The notes under the pieces were generated by a model that ran no database searches, was not told the DNA's origin, and saw nothing but the letters and a program-made list of their open reading frames with translations. A stretch of 46,653 nt of DNA from Tsukamurella sp. M9C (GTDB lineage: Bacteria; Actinomycetota; Actinomycetes; Mycobacteriales; Mycobacteriaceae). Position numbers and translations under genes: made by a program. This document shows, piece after piece, positions 1 to 8,076 of this stretch (position 1 is its first letter; every line of letters begins with the position of its first letter). The stretch covers positions 1-46,653 of the forward strand of contig NZ_JAIULG010000037.1 in assembly GCF_020169415.1 (NCBI RefSeq), read 5' to 3'.

Positions 1-1077
1 GCCCGTACCCAGCGCCCCGCCGACGACCTCGGCGATCGCTTTCGCCGCCTCCCTCCCAGCGCGATTGGCCCCGATCGTCGACGCGGACGGGCCGTAGCCC
101 AGCAGGTGCAGCCGCGGCTCGCCGGCGACCTCGGTCGCGAGCCGGCCGGTCATGACGATGCCGCCGCCGGGGGAGCGCAGGTTCAGCGGCGCGAGGTGGT
201 CCATCGAGTAGCGGAAGCCGGTGCACCACAGGATCACGTCCGCGGGCACGAGCGTTCCGTCGGCGAGCAGCGGACCGTCGGGCGTCAGGGAGGCGAACAT
301 CGGGCGCCGGACCAGCACCCCCGCCTCGATGCCGCGGCGCATGGCTTCGGTTATGGGCAGTCCGGTCACCGAGACCACGGAGCCGGGCGGCAGGCCCGCC
401 CGCACCCGCTCCTCCACGCGCGCCACGGCGCGACGCCCCTTGTCGGGGTCGAAGGGCGTGGTGTCCCACTGCACCTCGCGGCGGGTGAACCAGGACGTCT
501 CCGCGACCTCGGCGATCTCCAGGAGCAGCTGCACCGCGGTGATCCCTGCGCCGACCACGGCGACCCGCTTCCCCGCGAAGGGCTCGGCGGTGCGGTAGTC
601 GTGCGCGTGCAACTGGGTCCCGCGGAACGACGGTGCGCCCGCCACCGTCGGCCAGAACGGCCGGTCCCACGTGCCCGTGCAGTTGATGACCGCGGCGGTC
701 CGATACTCGAACGGGCCCTCGGCGCCGTGCCCGGCCACGAGGTAGCCCTCGTCGCAGCGCGAGACCGAGGCGACGTGGGCGGGCCGGTGCACGTCGATGT
801 CGAACCGCTTCTCGTAGTCGCCGAAGTACTGCGCGACGCCGGTGGCGGCCGGGACGTCATCGCAGTCGGTGCCCAGCGCGTCCTGCAGACCCCAGCCCGG
901 CAGGTCATGGACGTGATTCGCCGAGCGGAGCGTCAACGACGGCCAGCGCTGCCGCCACGCGCCCCCGGGACCGGCGTTGTGATCGAGAACAATAGAATTC
1001 TCGATACCGAACCTGGGGAGGAAGTAGGCGGCCGAGAGACCGGCCTGGCCAGCACCGACCACGACGACATCCTTCAC
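1..1077 (-). CDS. FAD-dependent monooxygenase/oxidoreductase (3' end cut by window)
   Basis: The minus-strand frame reads open from a GTG start to the window edge (359 codons, no stop seen). It starts with a dinucleotide-binding fold, VVVGAGQAGLSAAYFL at residues 4-19, and has a second Rossmann motif, VAVVGAGITAVQLLLE, near residue 175. Both are typical of flavin-containing monooxygenases (FMO/CzcO-like), where FAD and NADPH bind in turn. The end, ASTIGANRAGREAAKAI, is the usual C-terminal region of such proteins, so only a few residues are probably missing. The GTG is chosen because a -10-like TACGCT ends 6 nt upstream, giving a leaderless start. The substrate cannot be told from sequence; an uncharacterised oxidoreductase of the same fold is the alternative. 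Confidence 0.85.
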   Translation of the reverse strand, partial: MKDVVVVGAGQAGLSAAYFLPRFGIENSIVLDHNAGPGGAWRQRWPSLTLRSANHVHDLPGWGLQDALGTDCDDVPAATGVAQYFGDYEKRFDIDVHRPAHVASVSRCDEGYLVAGHGAEGPFEYRTAAVINCTGTWDRPFWPTVAGAPSFRGTQLHAHDYRTAEPFAGKRVAVVGAGITAVQLLLEIAEVAETSWFTRREVQWDTTPFDPDKGRRAVARVEERVRAGLPPGSVVSVTGLPITEAMRRGIEAGVLVRRPMFASLTPDGPLLADGTLVPADVILWCTGFRYSMDHLAPLNLRSPGGGIVMTGRLATEVAGEPRLHLLGYGPSASTIGANRAGREAAKAIAEVVGGALGTG

Positions 1078-1083
1078 CCCCGT

Positions 1084-1093
1084 AGCGTAGATT
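1084..1093. promoter_or_regulatory. Bidirectional leaderless promoter (two -10 boxes sharing one TA)
   Basis: The minus-strand -10 TACGCT (complement of 1084-1089) ends 6 nt before the GTG at 1077. The plus-strand -10 TAGATT (1088-1093) ends 7 nt before the ATG at 1101. The two hexamers share the self-complementary TA at 1088-1089. Only 23 bp separate the two start codons, too little for a 5' UTR on either side. The pattern is seen directly; promoter activity is inferred. Confidence 0.6.
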
Positions 1094-1100
1094 GCCTGCC

Positions 1101-1835
1101 ATGATTGGTTACACGCTGGAGGAGAAGGTCGCCGTCATCGAGTTCCAGCGCCCGGAAGCGCGGAACGCTCTCAACCCCGAGATCATGGACGGCCTGGAGG
1201 CGGCGTTCGACCGCGCGGAGGCCGACGGGGTCTTCGTCATCGTGCTCACGGGGCAGGGCACCGTGTTCTCCGCGGGGGCGGATCTGCGATCGGGCGCGGT
1301 GCTGGACAAGAACTTCATGGAGCGGGTCATCCGCTTCTACCGCCGGGTCGAGGCGATGAAGCAGATCCTGGTCGCCGCGGTCAACGGGCCGGCCGTGGGG
1401 GCGGGCGTGCAGATGGCGATGCTCGCGGACCTGCGCGTGCTGGATCCCAGCGCGACGATCGCGATCCCCGCCGCCAAGCTCGGCGTCACCATCGACAAGT
1501 GGACGCTGCGCCGCCTCGAGGACCTCGTCGGCGGCGGCCACGCCCGCGGTGTGCTGATGGCCGCGCAGAAGATCGGCGCCGAGAAGCTGCTGGACCTGGG
1601 TTTCGCCAACGCGATCGGCGACCGCGAGGCGGCGCTCGAGTTCGCCCGCGGCATCGCGAAGCTCGCCCCGCTGTCGCTGCAGAACTACAAGGCGCTGTTC
1701 AAGTCGGACGTCGCGCTGGAGCCGGCCACCGAGGAGGAGATCGAGCGCCTGCACGCGGTGTGGGACTCCGAGGACCTCAAGGAGGCCATCATGGCCCGGA
1801 TCGAGAAGCGCGAGCCCCGCTTCACGGGTCGCTGA
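1101..1835 (+). CDS. echA6: EchA6-like enoyl-CoA hydratase-fold protein (probably non-catalytic)
   Basis: A crotonase-fold protein of 244 aa. From memory it matches M. tuberculosis EchA6 (Rv0905) along its whole length, including the MIG start, the LTGQGT.F.AGADL oxyanion-hole segment (residues 49-62), NGPA.GAG.Q.AM..DLRV and the C-terminal ARMEKR-like ending. The two glutamates that make classical hydratases active are replaced by Gln104 and Ala124. EchA6 is known to bind acyl-CoA and feed the FAS-II/mycolic-acid pathway rather than hydrate enoyl-CoA, so the same role is inferred here. The start is ATG 1101, 7 nt after the -10 TAGATT. The next gene begins 2 bp after the stop, so the two are probably co-transcribed. 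Confidence 0.88.
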   Translation: MIGYTLEEKVAVIEFQRPEARNALNPEIMDGLEAAFDRAEADGVFVIVLTGQGTVFSAGADLRSGAVLDKNFMERVIRFYRRVEAMKQILVAAVNGPAVGAGVQMAMLADLRVLDPSATIAIPAAKLGVTIDKWTLRRLEDLVGGGHARGVLMAAQKIGAEKLLDLGFANAIGDREAALEFARGIAKLAPLSLQNYKALFKSDVALEPATEEEIERLHAVWDSEDLKEAIMARIEKREPRFTGR

Positions 1836-1837
1836 TC

Positions 1838-2950
1838 ATGCGGCTGGGGAACGTCGTCACCTTCGCCGCGGGCGCGGCCGCCGGTATCGCCGGCGCCGCG
1901 GGGATCCGCGCCGCGAGCGGCCTGAAGCGGTCGATGGGCGCGCAGGTGGACACCGTGTACACCAACACCGATCCGGACAGCCCGCACCAGCGGTTCGACG
2001 CGGCCAAGATCGCGCGCGGCGTCGTGGGCCGGGCCCGGCACGGGGTGGGGGCACCGTCGGGCCCGATCCCGCTGGCCGCCGACCCGAGCCCGGAACAGCC
2101 CTCCGACCTGGCCGTCACCTGGTTCGGGCACTCGTCGGTGCTCATCGAGGTCGACGGCTTCCGGATCCTCGCCGACCCCGTCTGGGGCGAGCGGGTGTCG
2201 CCGTCGCCGACGATCGGCCCCGCGCGGCTGCACCCCGTTCCCGTGGCACTGAGCGCGCTGCCGCACATCGACGCGGTGATCATCAGCCACGACCACTACG
2301 ACCACCTCGACCTGCCCACCATCGACGAGCTCACCCGCGACCGCGACGTGCCCTTCTGCGTGCCCGTCGGCGTGGGCGGGCACCTGCGCGCGTGGGGCGT
2401 CCCCGAGGACCGGATCGTCGAGCTGGACTGGGACCAGGCGCACACGCTGACGAGGGACGGGAAGAGCGTCAAGGTCGTGTGCACCGAGGCCCGGCACTTC
2501 TCCGGCCGCGGCCTCACCCGCAACTCCACGCAGTGGGCGTCCTGGTCGCTCGTCGGCCCGGAGCACTCCGTCTTCTTCGGCGGCGACACCGGCTTCACCG
2601 AGCGCTTCAAGCTGGTCGGCGACCACTTCGGCCCGTTCGACCTCACGCTGCTGCCCATCGGCGCCTACGACCCCCTCTGGCCCGACGTGCACACCAACCC
2701 GGAGGAGGCCGTCGCGATCCACGCGATGATCGCCAAGCCGGGCGCCCCGCTCGTACCCGTGCACTGGGCCACGTTCAACCTCGCCTTCCACGACTGGTCC
2801 GAGCCCGTCGAGCGGCTCCTCGCCGCCGCGGAGGAGGCCGGGGTCGCCACGATCATCCCCATGCCGGGCGGCCGGGTCGACGGTGCCGGCGCGGGCCCCG
2901 CGGGCGCGATCATGCCTGGTACGCACGACTGGTGGTCGACGGTCCGCTAG
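1838..2950 (+). CDS. Metallo-beta-lactamase-fold hydrolase (RomA/NAPE-PLD-like)
   Basis: 370 aa with an N-terminal hydrophobic, Ala/Gly-rich segment (residues about 5-28) that may be a signal or membrane anchor. The zinc-binding motif HDHYDHLD is at 151-158, followed by a His in EARHFSGRG near 220, the GGDTGF metal ligand motif near 248-253, and VHWATFNL near 308. This layout is that of the UlaG/RomA/NAPE-PLD branch of the superfamily, which hydrolyses phosphodiester or lactone-type bonds; the real substrate is unknown. It follows echA6 by 2 bp, matching the Rv0905-Rv0906 order in M. tuberculosis. Its stop codon TAG is also the first three bases of the next gene's -10 box. Confidence 0.85.
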   Translation: MRLGNVVTFAAGAAAGIAGAAGIRAASGLKRSMGAQVDTVYTNTDPDSPHQRFDAAKIARGVVGRARHGVGAPSGPIPLAADPSPEQPSDLAVTWFGHSSVLIEVDGFRILADPVWGERVSPSPTIGPARLHPVPVALSALPHIDAVIISHDHYDHLDLPTIDELTRDRDVPFCVPVGVGGHLRAWGVPEDRIVELDWDQAHTLTRDGKSVKVVCTEARHFSGRGLTRNSTQWASWSLVGPEHSVFFGGDTGFTERFKLVGDHFGPFDLTLLPIGAYDPLWPDVHTNPEEAVAIHAMIAKPGAPLVPVHWATFNLAFHDWSEPVERLLAAAEEAGVATIIPMPGGRVDGAGAGPAGAIMPGTHDWWSTVR

Positions 2951-2953
2951 CCT
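2948..2953 (+). promoter_or_regulatory. -10 box of the antitoxin-like gene, overlapping a stop codon
   Basis: TAGCCT at 2948-2953 ends 7 nt before the ATG at 2961. Its first three bases are the TAG stop of the preceding hydrolase gene. This fits a leaderless start. Confidence 0.5.
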
Positions 2954-2960
2954 GGCACGC

Positions 2961-3149
2961 ATGGATTTCAAGGATCTCGCGAACAAGGCCAAGCAGGCGC
3001 TGGGGAAGAACCCGAGCGTCATCGACAAGGCCGGCGACTTCATCGACGGCAAGACCGGCGGCAAGTACTCCGCGCAGGTGGACAAGGCGCAGGACGCCGC
3101 GAAGAAGTTCGCCGGCGGCCAGCAGGGCCAGCAGGACCAGCAGCAGTAG
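2961..3149 (+). CDS. MT0933/Rv0909-family antitoxin-like small protein
   Basis: 62 aa, strongly charged and helical, with KNPSVIDKAGDFIDGKTGGKY and VDKAQDAAKKF followed by a Gln-rich tail (GQQGQQDQQQ). The D-K-A-G...K-T-G-G-K-Y...A-Q-D-A-A-K-K pattern is the signature of the MT0933 antitoxin family, named after the M. tuberculosis Rv0909 locus. There the partner is Rv0910, an SRPBCC-fold protein encoded next door; no such gene is adjacent here. It is thus either an orphan antitoxin or a protein with another role in this lineage. No Shine-Dalgarno is visible; the start is set by the -10 box 7 nt upstream. Confidence 0.75.
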   Translation: MDFKDLANKAKQALGKNPSVIDKAGDFIDGKTGGKYSAQVDKAQDAAKKFAGGQQGQQDQQQ

Positions 3150-3180
3150 TTCAACCTTCAGAAAGGGCGACACCGCACTC

Positions 3181-4761
3181 ATGGGTCGTCATTACGCGCC
3201 GGGTGAACCGGCCGCGGAGAAGCCGCGCGGCAGGAACGTCGCGCGGCTTCTCGTCGGAGCAGGCCTGGTCGCGGTGCTCGTCGCCGGGATCGTCGCGATC
3301 GTCGGCGGGAAGTTCGCGGGCTGCGGCGCGTCGAGCACCGTCACCGTGATGGCCGATCCGGCGCTCGCTCCGGCCCTCCGCTCGCAGGCGTCGCTCGCCT
3401 CCGATCGATGCACCACCATCGCGGTCGCCGAGGCGCCGGACCGCGAGTCCGCGGGTCGGCTGCAGGCCGGCGCCGCCGACCTGTGGTTCGCCCCGTCGCG
3501 CTCGCGCGCCGAGGCGGTCTCCGCCCAGCTCGGCCGCGACCTGCCGACCACCGTCGTGGCCGGTTCCCCGATCGTCCTGGCGGGCGCCGCGGTCCCGCAG
3601 CCGGCGAGCTGGTCCGAGGCCATGACGCAGGCCACGATCCGCGCGGTCACGGCCGATTCCCCCTACGCCGACGCGCCGGTCGTCGCGGCCGTCGCCGAGT
3701 CCACCCGCCCCGGCGGCGGCGACGACCAGGCCCTCAACGCCGTCCTGGCGCAGTACGCCCAGGCCGCCAAGCGCGTCGACGGCGATCCCGTCACGGCCGC
3801 GGCCGCCGACGGCGGCGTCGTGGTCGTGCCCGAGTACGCCTACCTCGCCGCGAAGAAGGGACGCGGCGACCTCGCCGCCGTCGTCCCCAAGACCGGTGCC
3901 CCGCGCGACGAGCTGCTGCTCGCCGTCGCCGCCACCGGCGAGCGTCAGGCCGCCGCGACCGACGCCGGCAAGCGCCTCGCCGCGGCCTTCACCTCCGGCG
4001 ACGGCCTCGCCGCCCTCGCGCGCGACGGCCTGCGCGGCACCGCGCTGGCGGAGGCACCGTCGGGCGGCGTGGGCGCGGTGACGGCGCTCCCCGACCCCGA
4101 TCGGACCCGGCTCGCGCACGCCGAGCAGGCCTACTCGACCCTCGCGGTGCCGCTCAAGGCGCTCGTCGTGGTCGACACCTCCGGCTCGATGGACGAGAAG
4201 GTGGGCGACACCACCCGCATCGGGATGCTCGCGTCGGGCTTCACCAAGGTCGTGACCCAGATCCCCGACGCGAACGCCGTCGGCCTGTGGACCTTCTCCC
4301 TCGCCACGAACGGCGGCAAGGACTGGACCGAGGTCGTCCCTACCGCGCGCCTCTCCGACAAGCGGGGGGACAAGACCCAGCGGCAGCTGCTGCTCGACGG
4401 CGTGAACTCGCTGCCCGGCCGCGTCCGCGGCGGCACCGGCCTCTACGACACGACGCTCGCCGCCTACCGGCAGGCGGTCAAGGACTTCGACCCCGCCTAC
4501 TCGAACTCGCTGATCCTGCTCAGCGACGGCGGCAACGAGAAGAACGGCGGCACCACCCTCGACCAGCTGGTGGCGGAGCTGAAGAAGCTGGTGGACCCGG
4601 CGCGGCCGGTCAACATCCACACCGTCGGCATCAGCAAGGACGCCGACCTGCCCGCCCTCAAGCGGATCGCGGACGCCACCAGCGGCACTGCGCAGTCGGC
4701 CGACACCGAGCAGCAGATGCTCGCGGACTTCGTGAACGCGGTCGCCAAGCGCGCGAAGTAG
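3181..4761 (+). CDS. Membrane-anchored solute-binding plus von Willebrand factor A domain protein
   Basis: 526 aa. A short basic cytoplasmic head is followed by one transmembrane helix (about 20-42). Next comes an extracellular-solute-binding-like region (about 52-300), then a VWA domain from about 326 to the end. The VWA domain carries an intact MIDAS motif, D332-T-S-G-S, with a Thr in GGTGLYDT near 418 and an Asp in LLSDGGNEK near 444. Such two-domain proteins are common in actinobacteria and face outward; their ligands are mostly unknown. AGAAAGGG lies about 13 nt before the ATG, a rather long spacing. The gene is monocistronic or follows the small antitoxin-like gene 31 bp upstream. Confidence 0.85.
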   Translation: MGRHYAPGEPAAEKPRGRNVARLLVGAGLVAVLVAGIVAIVGGKFAGCGASSTVTVMADPALAPALRSQASLASDRCTTIAVAEAPDRESAGRLQAGAADLWFAPSRSRAEAVSAQLGRDLPTTVVAGSPIVLAGAAVPQPASWSEAMTQATIRAVTADSPYADAPVVAAVAESTRPGGGDDQALNAVLAQYAQAAKRVDGDPVTAAAADGGVVVVPEYAYLAAKKGRGDLAAVVPKTGAPRDELLLAVAATGERQAAATDAGKRLAAAFTSGDGLAALARDGLRGTALAEAPSGGVGAVTALPDPDRTRLAHAEQAYSTLAVPLKALVVVDTSGSMDEKVGDTTRIGMLASGFTKVVTQIPDANAVGLWTFSLATNGGKDWTEVVPTARLSDKRGDKTQRQLLLDGVNSLPGRVRGGTGLYDTTLAAYRQAVKDFDPAYSNSLILLSDGGNEKNGGTTLDQLVAELKKLVDPARPVNIHTVGISKDADLPALKRIADATSGTAQSADTEQQMLADFVNAVAKRAK

Positions 4762-4792
4762 GCTTCCGGACCGGTCGGGCATATCGGACTAC

Positions 4793-4811
4793 CTAGGATA
4801 GGCTCCCCTCA
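4793..4811 (+). promoter_or_regulatory. DtxR/IdeR iron box before the siderophore-binding lipoprotein gene
   Basis: CTAGGATAGGCTCCCCTCA matches 14 of 19 positions of the mycobacterial IdeR consensus TTAGGTTAGGCTAACCTAA. A TAGGAT -10 (4794-4799) lies inside it, so iron-loaded repressor bound here would block RNA polymerase. The downstream gene starts 33 bp later. Motif seen; regulation inferred from the family. Confidence 0.7.
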
Positions 4812-4843
4812 TCGTCTGACGTGTTCGGAAACGGAGCCCGCCC

Positions 4844-5836
4844 ATGAAGTCGTCCCTCGTGCGGATCGCGATCGCCGCGCTCGCCATCGGAACCCTCACC
4901 GCCTGCGGCAGCGCCTCGCCGACCGGCCCGTCCGCGGGCAGCGGTACGCCGGGGGCGGGCTTCCCGCGGACCGTCGAGCACGCCATGGGGACGACGACCA
5001 TCCCCGCTCAGCCGCAGCGGATCGTCGCGCTGGACGACTCCTACGTCGAGCAGGCCCTGATGCTCGAGACCCAGGTGGTCGGGTACACCGACTACCGCAC
5101 CGAGGGCGGCGGCCTCGCCGAGCACCTGGGCGCGTCGCGTAGCTTCGGTGCGGGCGCGGTCAGCGTCGGCCCGCTGACGGCGCCCTCGGTGGAGCGCGTC
5201 GCCACGCTGGACCCCGATGTCATCGTCAGCGCCAAGGTCCGCCACGAGAAGCAGTACTCGCAGCTCAGCGCGATCGCGCCGACCGTGATGAGCGAGACGA
5301 CCGGGCAGACCTGGCGAGAGAACATCGCGCTCCTGGCGAAGAGCCTCGGCAAGGAGTCGCTGGCCGCCGAGCGTCTCACCCAGTACGAGGCAGAAGCCGC
5401 GAAGGTCGGGCGCGCGGTGCGCGCGAAGGCCGGGGAGCAGGCGACGATCTCCGTCGTGCGGTTCGTGACCAGCGGGCCCACACGCCTGTACGGCCGGAAG
5501 TCGTTCACGGGCATGGTGATCGCAGACGCGCGCCTCGCGCGGCCCGCGGCGCAGGACGTCGACGAGCTCATGGTGGAGATCAGCCCCGAGCAGATCCCGA
5601 TGGCGGACGGTACCAGGATCTTCGTCGCGACCAACGGCGCGAAGGCCGCCGACGCGCGGGGCGAGTTCGAACGCAACCCCCTGTGGGCGTCTCTGGTCCC
5701 GAAGGTCGTCACGGTCGAGGACCGGGAGTGGATCAGTTCGGTGAGCGTGCAGGGCGCGTACACGATCCTCGCGGACATCGCGGCCGCGTTCGGGGTCGAG
5801 GGGCCTGCGATCCCGTCCTGGATCTCCGGGCGGTAA
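4844..5836 (+). CDS. Fe(III)-siderophore ABC transporter substrate-binding lipoprotein
   Basis: 330 aa. The lipoprotein signal peptide ends in the lipobox LTAC, with Cys21 as the acylated residue, followed by a Ser/Gly/Pro-rich linker. The mature part has the class III (FepB/FecB) layout: PQRIVALDDSYVEQALML near 52-70, SVERVATLDPDVIVS near 120, and a long connecting helix in the middle. It should capture ferric siderophore outside the membrane for an importer. No permease or ATPase gene is next to it in this window, so it must work with components encoded elsewhere. AACGGAG lies 7 nt before the ATG. An iron box immediately upstream suggests repression when iron is plentiful. Confidence 0.87.
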   Translation: MKSSLVRIAIAALAIGTLTACGSASPTGPSAGSGTPGAGFPRTVEHAMGTTTIPAQPQRIVALDDSYVEQALMLETQVVGYTDYRTEGGGLAEHLGASRSFGAGAVSVGPLTAPSVERVATLDPDVIVSAKVRHEKQYSQLSAIAPTVMSETTGQTWRENIALLAKSLGKESLAAERLTQYEAEAAKVGRAVRAKAGEQATISVVRFVTSGPTRLYGRKSFTGMVIADARLARPAAQDVDELMVEISPEQIPMADGTRIFVATNGAKAADARGEFERNPLWASLVPKVVTVEDREWISSVSVQGAYTILADIAAAFGVEGPAIPSWISGR

Positions 5837-5844
5837 CCGCGTAC

Positions 5845-5921
5845 TGGTGCCCCCGACAGGAATCGAACCTGCGACCTGATCTTTAGGAGAGATCCGCTCT
5901 ATCCGACTGAGCTACGAGGGC
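5845..5921 (-). tRNA. tRNA-Arg (anticodon CCT)
   Basis: On the minus strand a full cloverleaf can be drawn. The acceptor stem GCCCTCG pairs with CGGGGGC (one G-U). The D arm starts GCTCAGTCGGATAGAGC. The anticodon stem is GATCT/AGATC around loop CTCCTAA, giving anticodon CCT for AGG. The T arm is GCAGG-TTCGATT-CCTGT. The 3' CCA is encoded (complement of 5845-5847). It reads against the flanking genes. Confidence 0.96.
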
Positions 5922-6003
5922 GTGCGGCACGAGTTTAGCCACGCGGAGCCCGCCGGGTACATTCGGATGTCCGAGTTTGCAGCATCACGAGGGGGTTGGC
6001 CGC

Positions 6004-7146
6004 GTGCCGATCGGCATCTCAGTACTTCTGGTCGTCACGCTGGGCTCGCTGGCTCTCGTGCAGCGTCGCGTGGTCCGGCGGTGGACGACCCGGCCGGCGC
6101 GCATCGCCGGGAACGTCGCCGTCGCCGTGGCCGTGGTCCTCACGGCGTGCAGCGCGGTCGGCCTGCTCGCGGGCGCGGGCGTGATCGCCCCCGATCGCGT
6201 CCGCTGGATCAGCGCCGCCGGTCTCACGTGGCTCGCGACGATCTTCTACCTGCTGCTCACCCTGCTCGTCCTCGGCGTCCTGTGGGTGCTCACCCGGCTG
6301 GTGCGGCTCGTCCGCCCCGGGGTCGACGGTGCGCCGCTCCGTCGCGCCGTGGCCCTCGTGGGCGTGGTCGGCGCCGTCGCCGCCACGCTGTACGGGCTGG
6401 TCGAGGCCGCGACGCCGCGGGTGACGCACACGCAAGTGAAGCTCGCTTCGATGCCGGCCGCGTTCGGCCCGCTCAAGGTCGCGCTCATCACCGACATCCA
6501 CGCCGGCCCGGTGCGCAGCCGCGGCTTCGTGCAGGGCGTCGTCGACCGGGCCAACGCCCAGCGGCCCGACCTCGTGCTGATGGCCGGCGACCTCATCGAC
6601 GGCACGGTGGCGCAGATCGGCGACGACCTGACGCCGCTGCGCGACCTGCGCGCCCCGCTCGGCGTCTTCGCCGTGACCGGCAATCACGAGTACTACGCCG
6701 GCGACGTCGTGAACTGGGTGCAGCGCTGGCGCGACGTCGGCGTCGTCCCGCTGGCCAACGGTTCGGCGCGGCTCGAGCGGAACGGCGCGACGGTCACGCT
6801 CGTGGGCGCCAACGACCGGACGGGCAAGGCGCCGCACGAGGTGGACTACGACGCGGCCTTCGCCGGCGTCGATCCCGCGGCCTTCACGGTGGCCATCGCG
6901 CACGAGCCGCTGCAGGGCCGCGAGTTCGCCAAGCGCGGCGCGGACCTGCAGGTCGCGGGGCACACGCACGGCGGCCAGATCTGGCCCTTCCGGTACTTCG
7001 TCCGGCTGCAGCAGCCCGCGCTGCAGGGGCTCGAATCCGTCGACGGGATGCCCGTCTACACCAGCCGTGGCGCCGGCGCGTGGGGGCCGCCCGTGCGCGT
7101 CGCCGCGCCGCCGGAGATCGCGATTCTGGAGCTGAGCGCGGCCTGA
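6004..7146 (+). CDS. Membrane-anchored metallophosphoesterase
   Basis: 380 aa from GTG 6004, which has GAGGGGG 8 nt upstream; a TTG at 5977 is an unlikely earlier start. The N-terminal third holds four hydrophobic segments (about 1-20, 33-60, 68-96 and 114-134). The catalytic domain follows with all calcineurin-like motifs: D-x-H in LITDIHAGP (about 162-168), GD in LMAGDLID (about 195), GNHE in VTGNHEYY (about 226) and GHTHGGQ (about 319). Two metal ions bound by these residues hydrolyse phosphoesters. The domain order resembles YaeI/YkuE-type enzymes that act on lipid-linked phosphates; the substrate is not known. Confidence 0.88.
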   Translation: MPIGISVLLVVTLGSLALVQRRVVRRWTTRPARIAGNVAVAVAVVLTACSAVGLLAGAGVIAPDRVRWISAAGLTWLATIFYLLLTLLVLGVLWVLTRLVRLVRPGVDGAPLRRAVALVGVVGAVAATLYGLVEAATPRVTHTQVKLASMPAAFGPLKVALITDIHAGPVRSRGFVQGVVDRANAQRPDLVLMAGDLIDGTVAQIGDDLTPLRDLRAPLGVFAVTGNHEYYAGDVVNWVQRWRDVGVVPLANGSARLERNGATVTLVGANDRTGKAPHEVDYDAAFAGVDPAAFTVAIAHEPLQGREFAKRGADLQVAGHTHGGQIWPFRYFVRLQQPALQGLESVDGMPVYTSRGAGAWGPPVRVAAPPEIAILELSAA

Positions 7147-7164
7147 CCGGGGCATGATCCGGGT

Positions 7165-7599
7165 ATGGCGATCCGCGCGAGTACCGAGGTCGGGCCGGTG
7201 ACGGTGAGCGTGGCCCCGTCGGCGCGGACCCGCCGCAAATCCACCGCCGCCCGTCGCGTGCCCGTCCTCAAGCTCCCCGCCACCCGCGTCCCCGCGGGCC
7301 TGTCGCTGCCGCGCCGGGTCGACCTGCCGCCGCCCGTCGCGCCCGCGGGCTGGTACCCCGACCCCGAGGACGCCGCGCGGATGCGCTGGTGGAACGGCAC
7401 GAAGTGGACCCGCCGGTTCGCGTCACCCGGCGCTACCTCGGCGAAGGTCCGCGCCCGCACGGCCGATGCGCCGCCGAGGCTGCGCCCCGCGCAACGACCC
7501 GTGAAGCGTCGCCTGCTTCCCAACGTCGCGTTCTCCGGGAACGGAGGCACGCAGGGACCTGTCCGTCGTCGCAGAACTCGACGTTCGGAGCGCGACTAG
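7165..7599 (+). CDS. DUF2510 domain protein
   Basis: 144 aa, Arg-rich (pI clearly basic). The only recognisable part is the DUF2510 motif GWYPDP (62-67) followed by RWWNGTKWT (about 74-82), a short Trp-rich module common in actinobacterial membrane-associated proteins. There is no transmembrane helix here, which is unusual for the family, so it may be a soluble or truncated form. A weak -10, CATGAT, ends 6 nt before the ATG. The TAG stop overlaps the TAG stop of rnhA on the other strand inside one CTAG. Confidence 0.7.
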   Translation: MAIRASTEVGPVTVSVAPSARTRRKSTAARRVPVLKLPATRVPAGLSLPRRVDLPPPVAPAGWYPDPEDAARMRWWNGTKWTRRFASPGATSAKVRARTADAPPRLRPAQRPVKRRLLPNVAFSGNGGTQGPVRRRRTRRSERD

Positions 7600-8039
7600 G
7601 CGTCCCGCGCCTCCTGCGCGCCGCGCGAGGCCAGCTGGTCGGCGAGCTCGTTGCCCTCGTTGCCCGCGTGCCCCTTCACCCAGCGCCAGTCGATCTCGTA
7701 CTGCGCGGCGGCCTGCTCCAGGCGCTGCCACAGTTCGGCGTTCTTCACGGGCTGCTTGGCGGAGGTCTTCCAGCCGTTGCGCTTCCAGCCGGCGATCCAC
7801 TTGGTGATGCCGTTCTTCACGTACGAGCTGTCGGTGTAGAGCACCACCGGCATCGGCCGCGTGATCGCCTCGAGCGCGGAGATGGCGCCCATGAGCTCCA
7901 TGCGGTTGTTCGTCGTGTCCTTCTCGGCGCCGTACAGCTCCTTCTGGTGCTCGCCGAAGCGCAGCACCGCGCCCCAGCCTCCCGGCCCGGGATTCCCCAA
8001 GCACGCGCCGTCGGTGTAGATCACGATCTCGTCCGCCAC
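7596..8039 (-). CDS. rnhA: Ribonuclease HI
   Basis: 147 aa. It cuts the RNA strand of RNA-DNA hybrids during replication and repair. The catalytic carboxylates fall at the same numbers as in E. coli RNase HI: D10 ([16 protein letters not shown]), E48 (NRMELMGA), D70 (YTDSSYV) and D134 (NELADQLA). His124 sits in the flexible loop ([10 protein letters not shown]). The start is GTG 8039, with -10 TAGGAT ending 8 nt upstream. An ATG at 8048 is in another frame. It converges on the DUF2510 gene with overlapping stop codons. Confidence 0.96.
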   Translation of the reverse strand: MADEIVIYTDGACLGNPGPGGWGAVLRFGEHQKELYGAEKDTTNNRMELMGAISALEAITRPMPVVLYTDSSYVKNGITKWIAGWKRNGWKTSAKQPVKNAELWQRLEQAAAQYEIDWRWVKGHAGNEGNELADQLASRGAQEARDA

Positions 8040-8047
8040 GAGGAGCC

Positions 8048-8070
8048 ATCCTAGCGGTGCGCGCTACCGT
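8048..8070. promoter_or_regulatory. Divergent leaderless promoters of rnhA and the FMN-binding protein gene
   Basis: Minus strand: TAGGAT (complement of 8048-8053) ends 8 nt before GTG 8039. Plus strand: TACCGT (8065-8070) ends 6 nt before GTG 8077. No Shine-Dalgarno fits either start. Confidence 0.5.
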
Positions 8071-8076
8071 GAAGCC

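Noticed and set aside
3151-4782. Minus-strand frame of about 540 codons opposite the VWA protein
   Set aside because: It is a compositional shadow; the plus frame has an intact MIDAS motif.
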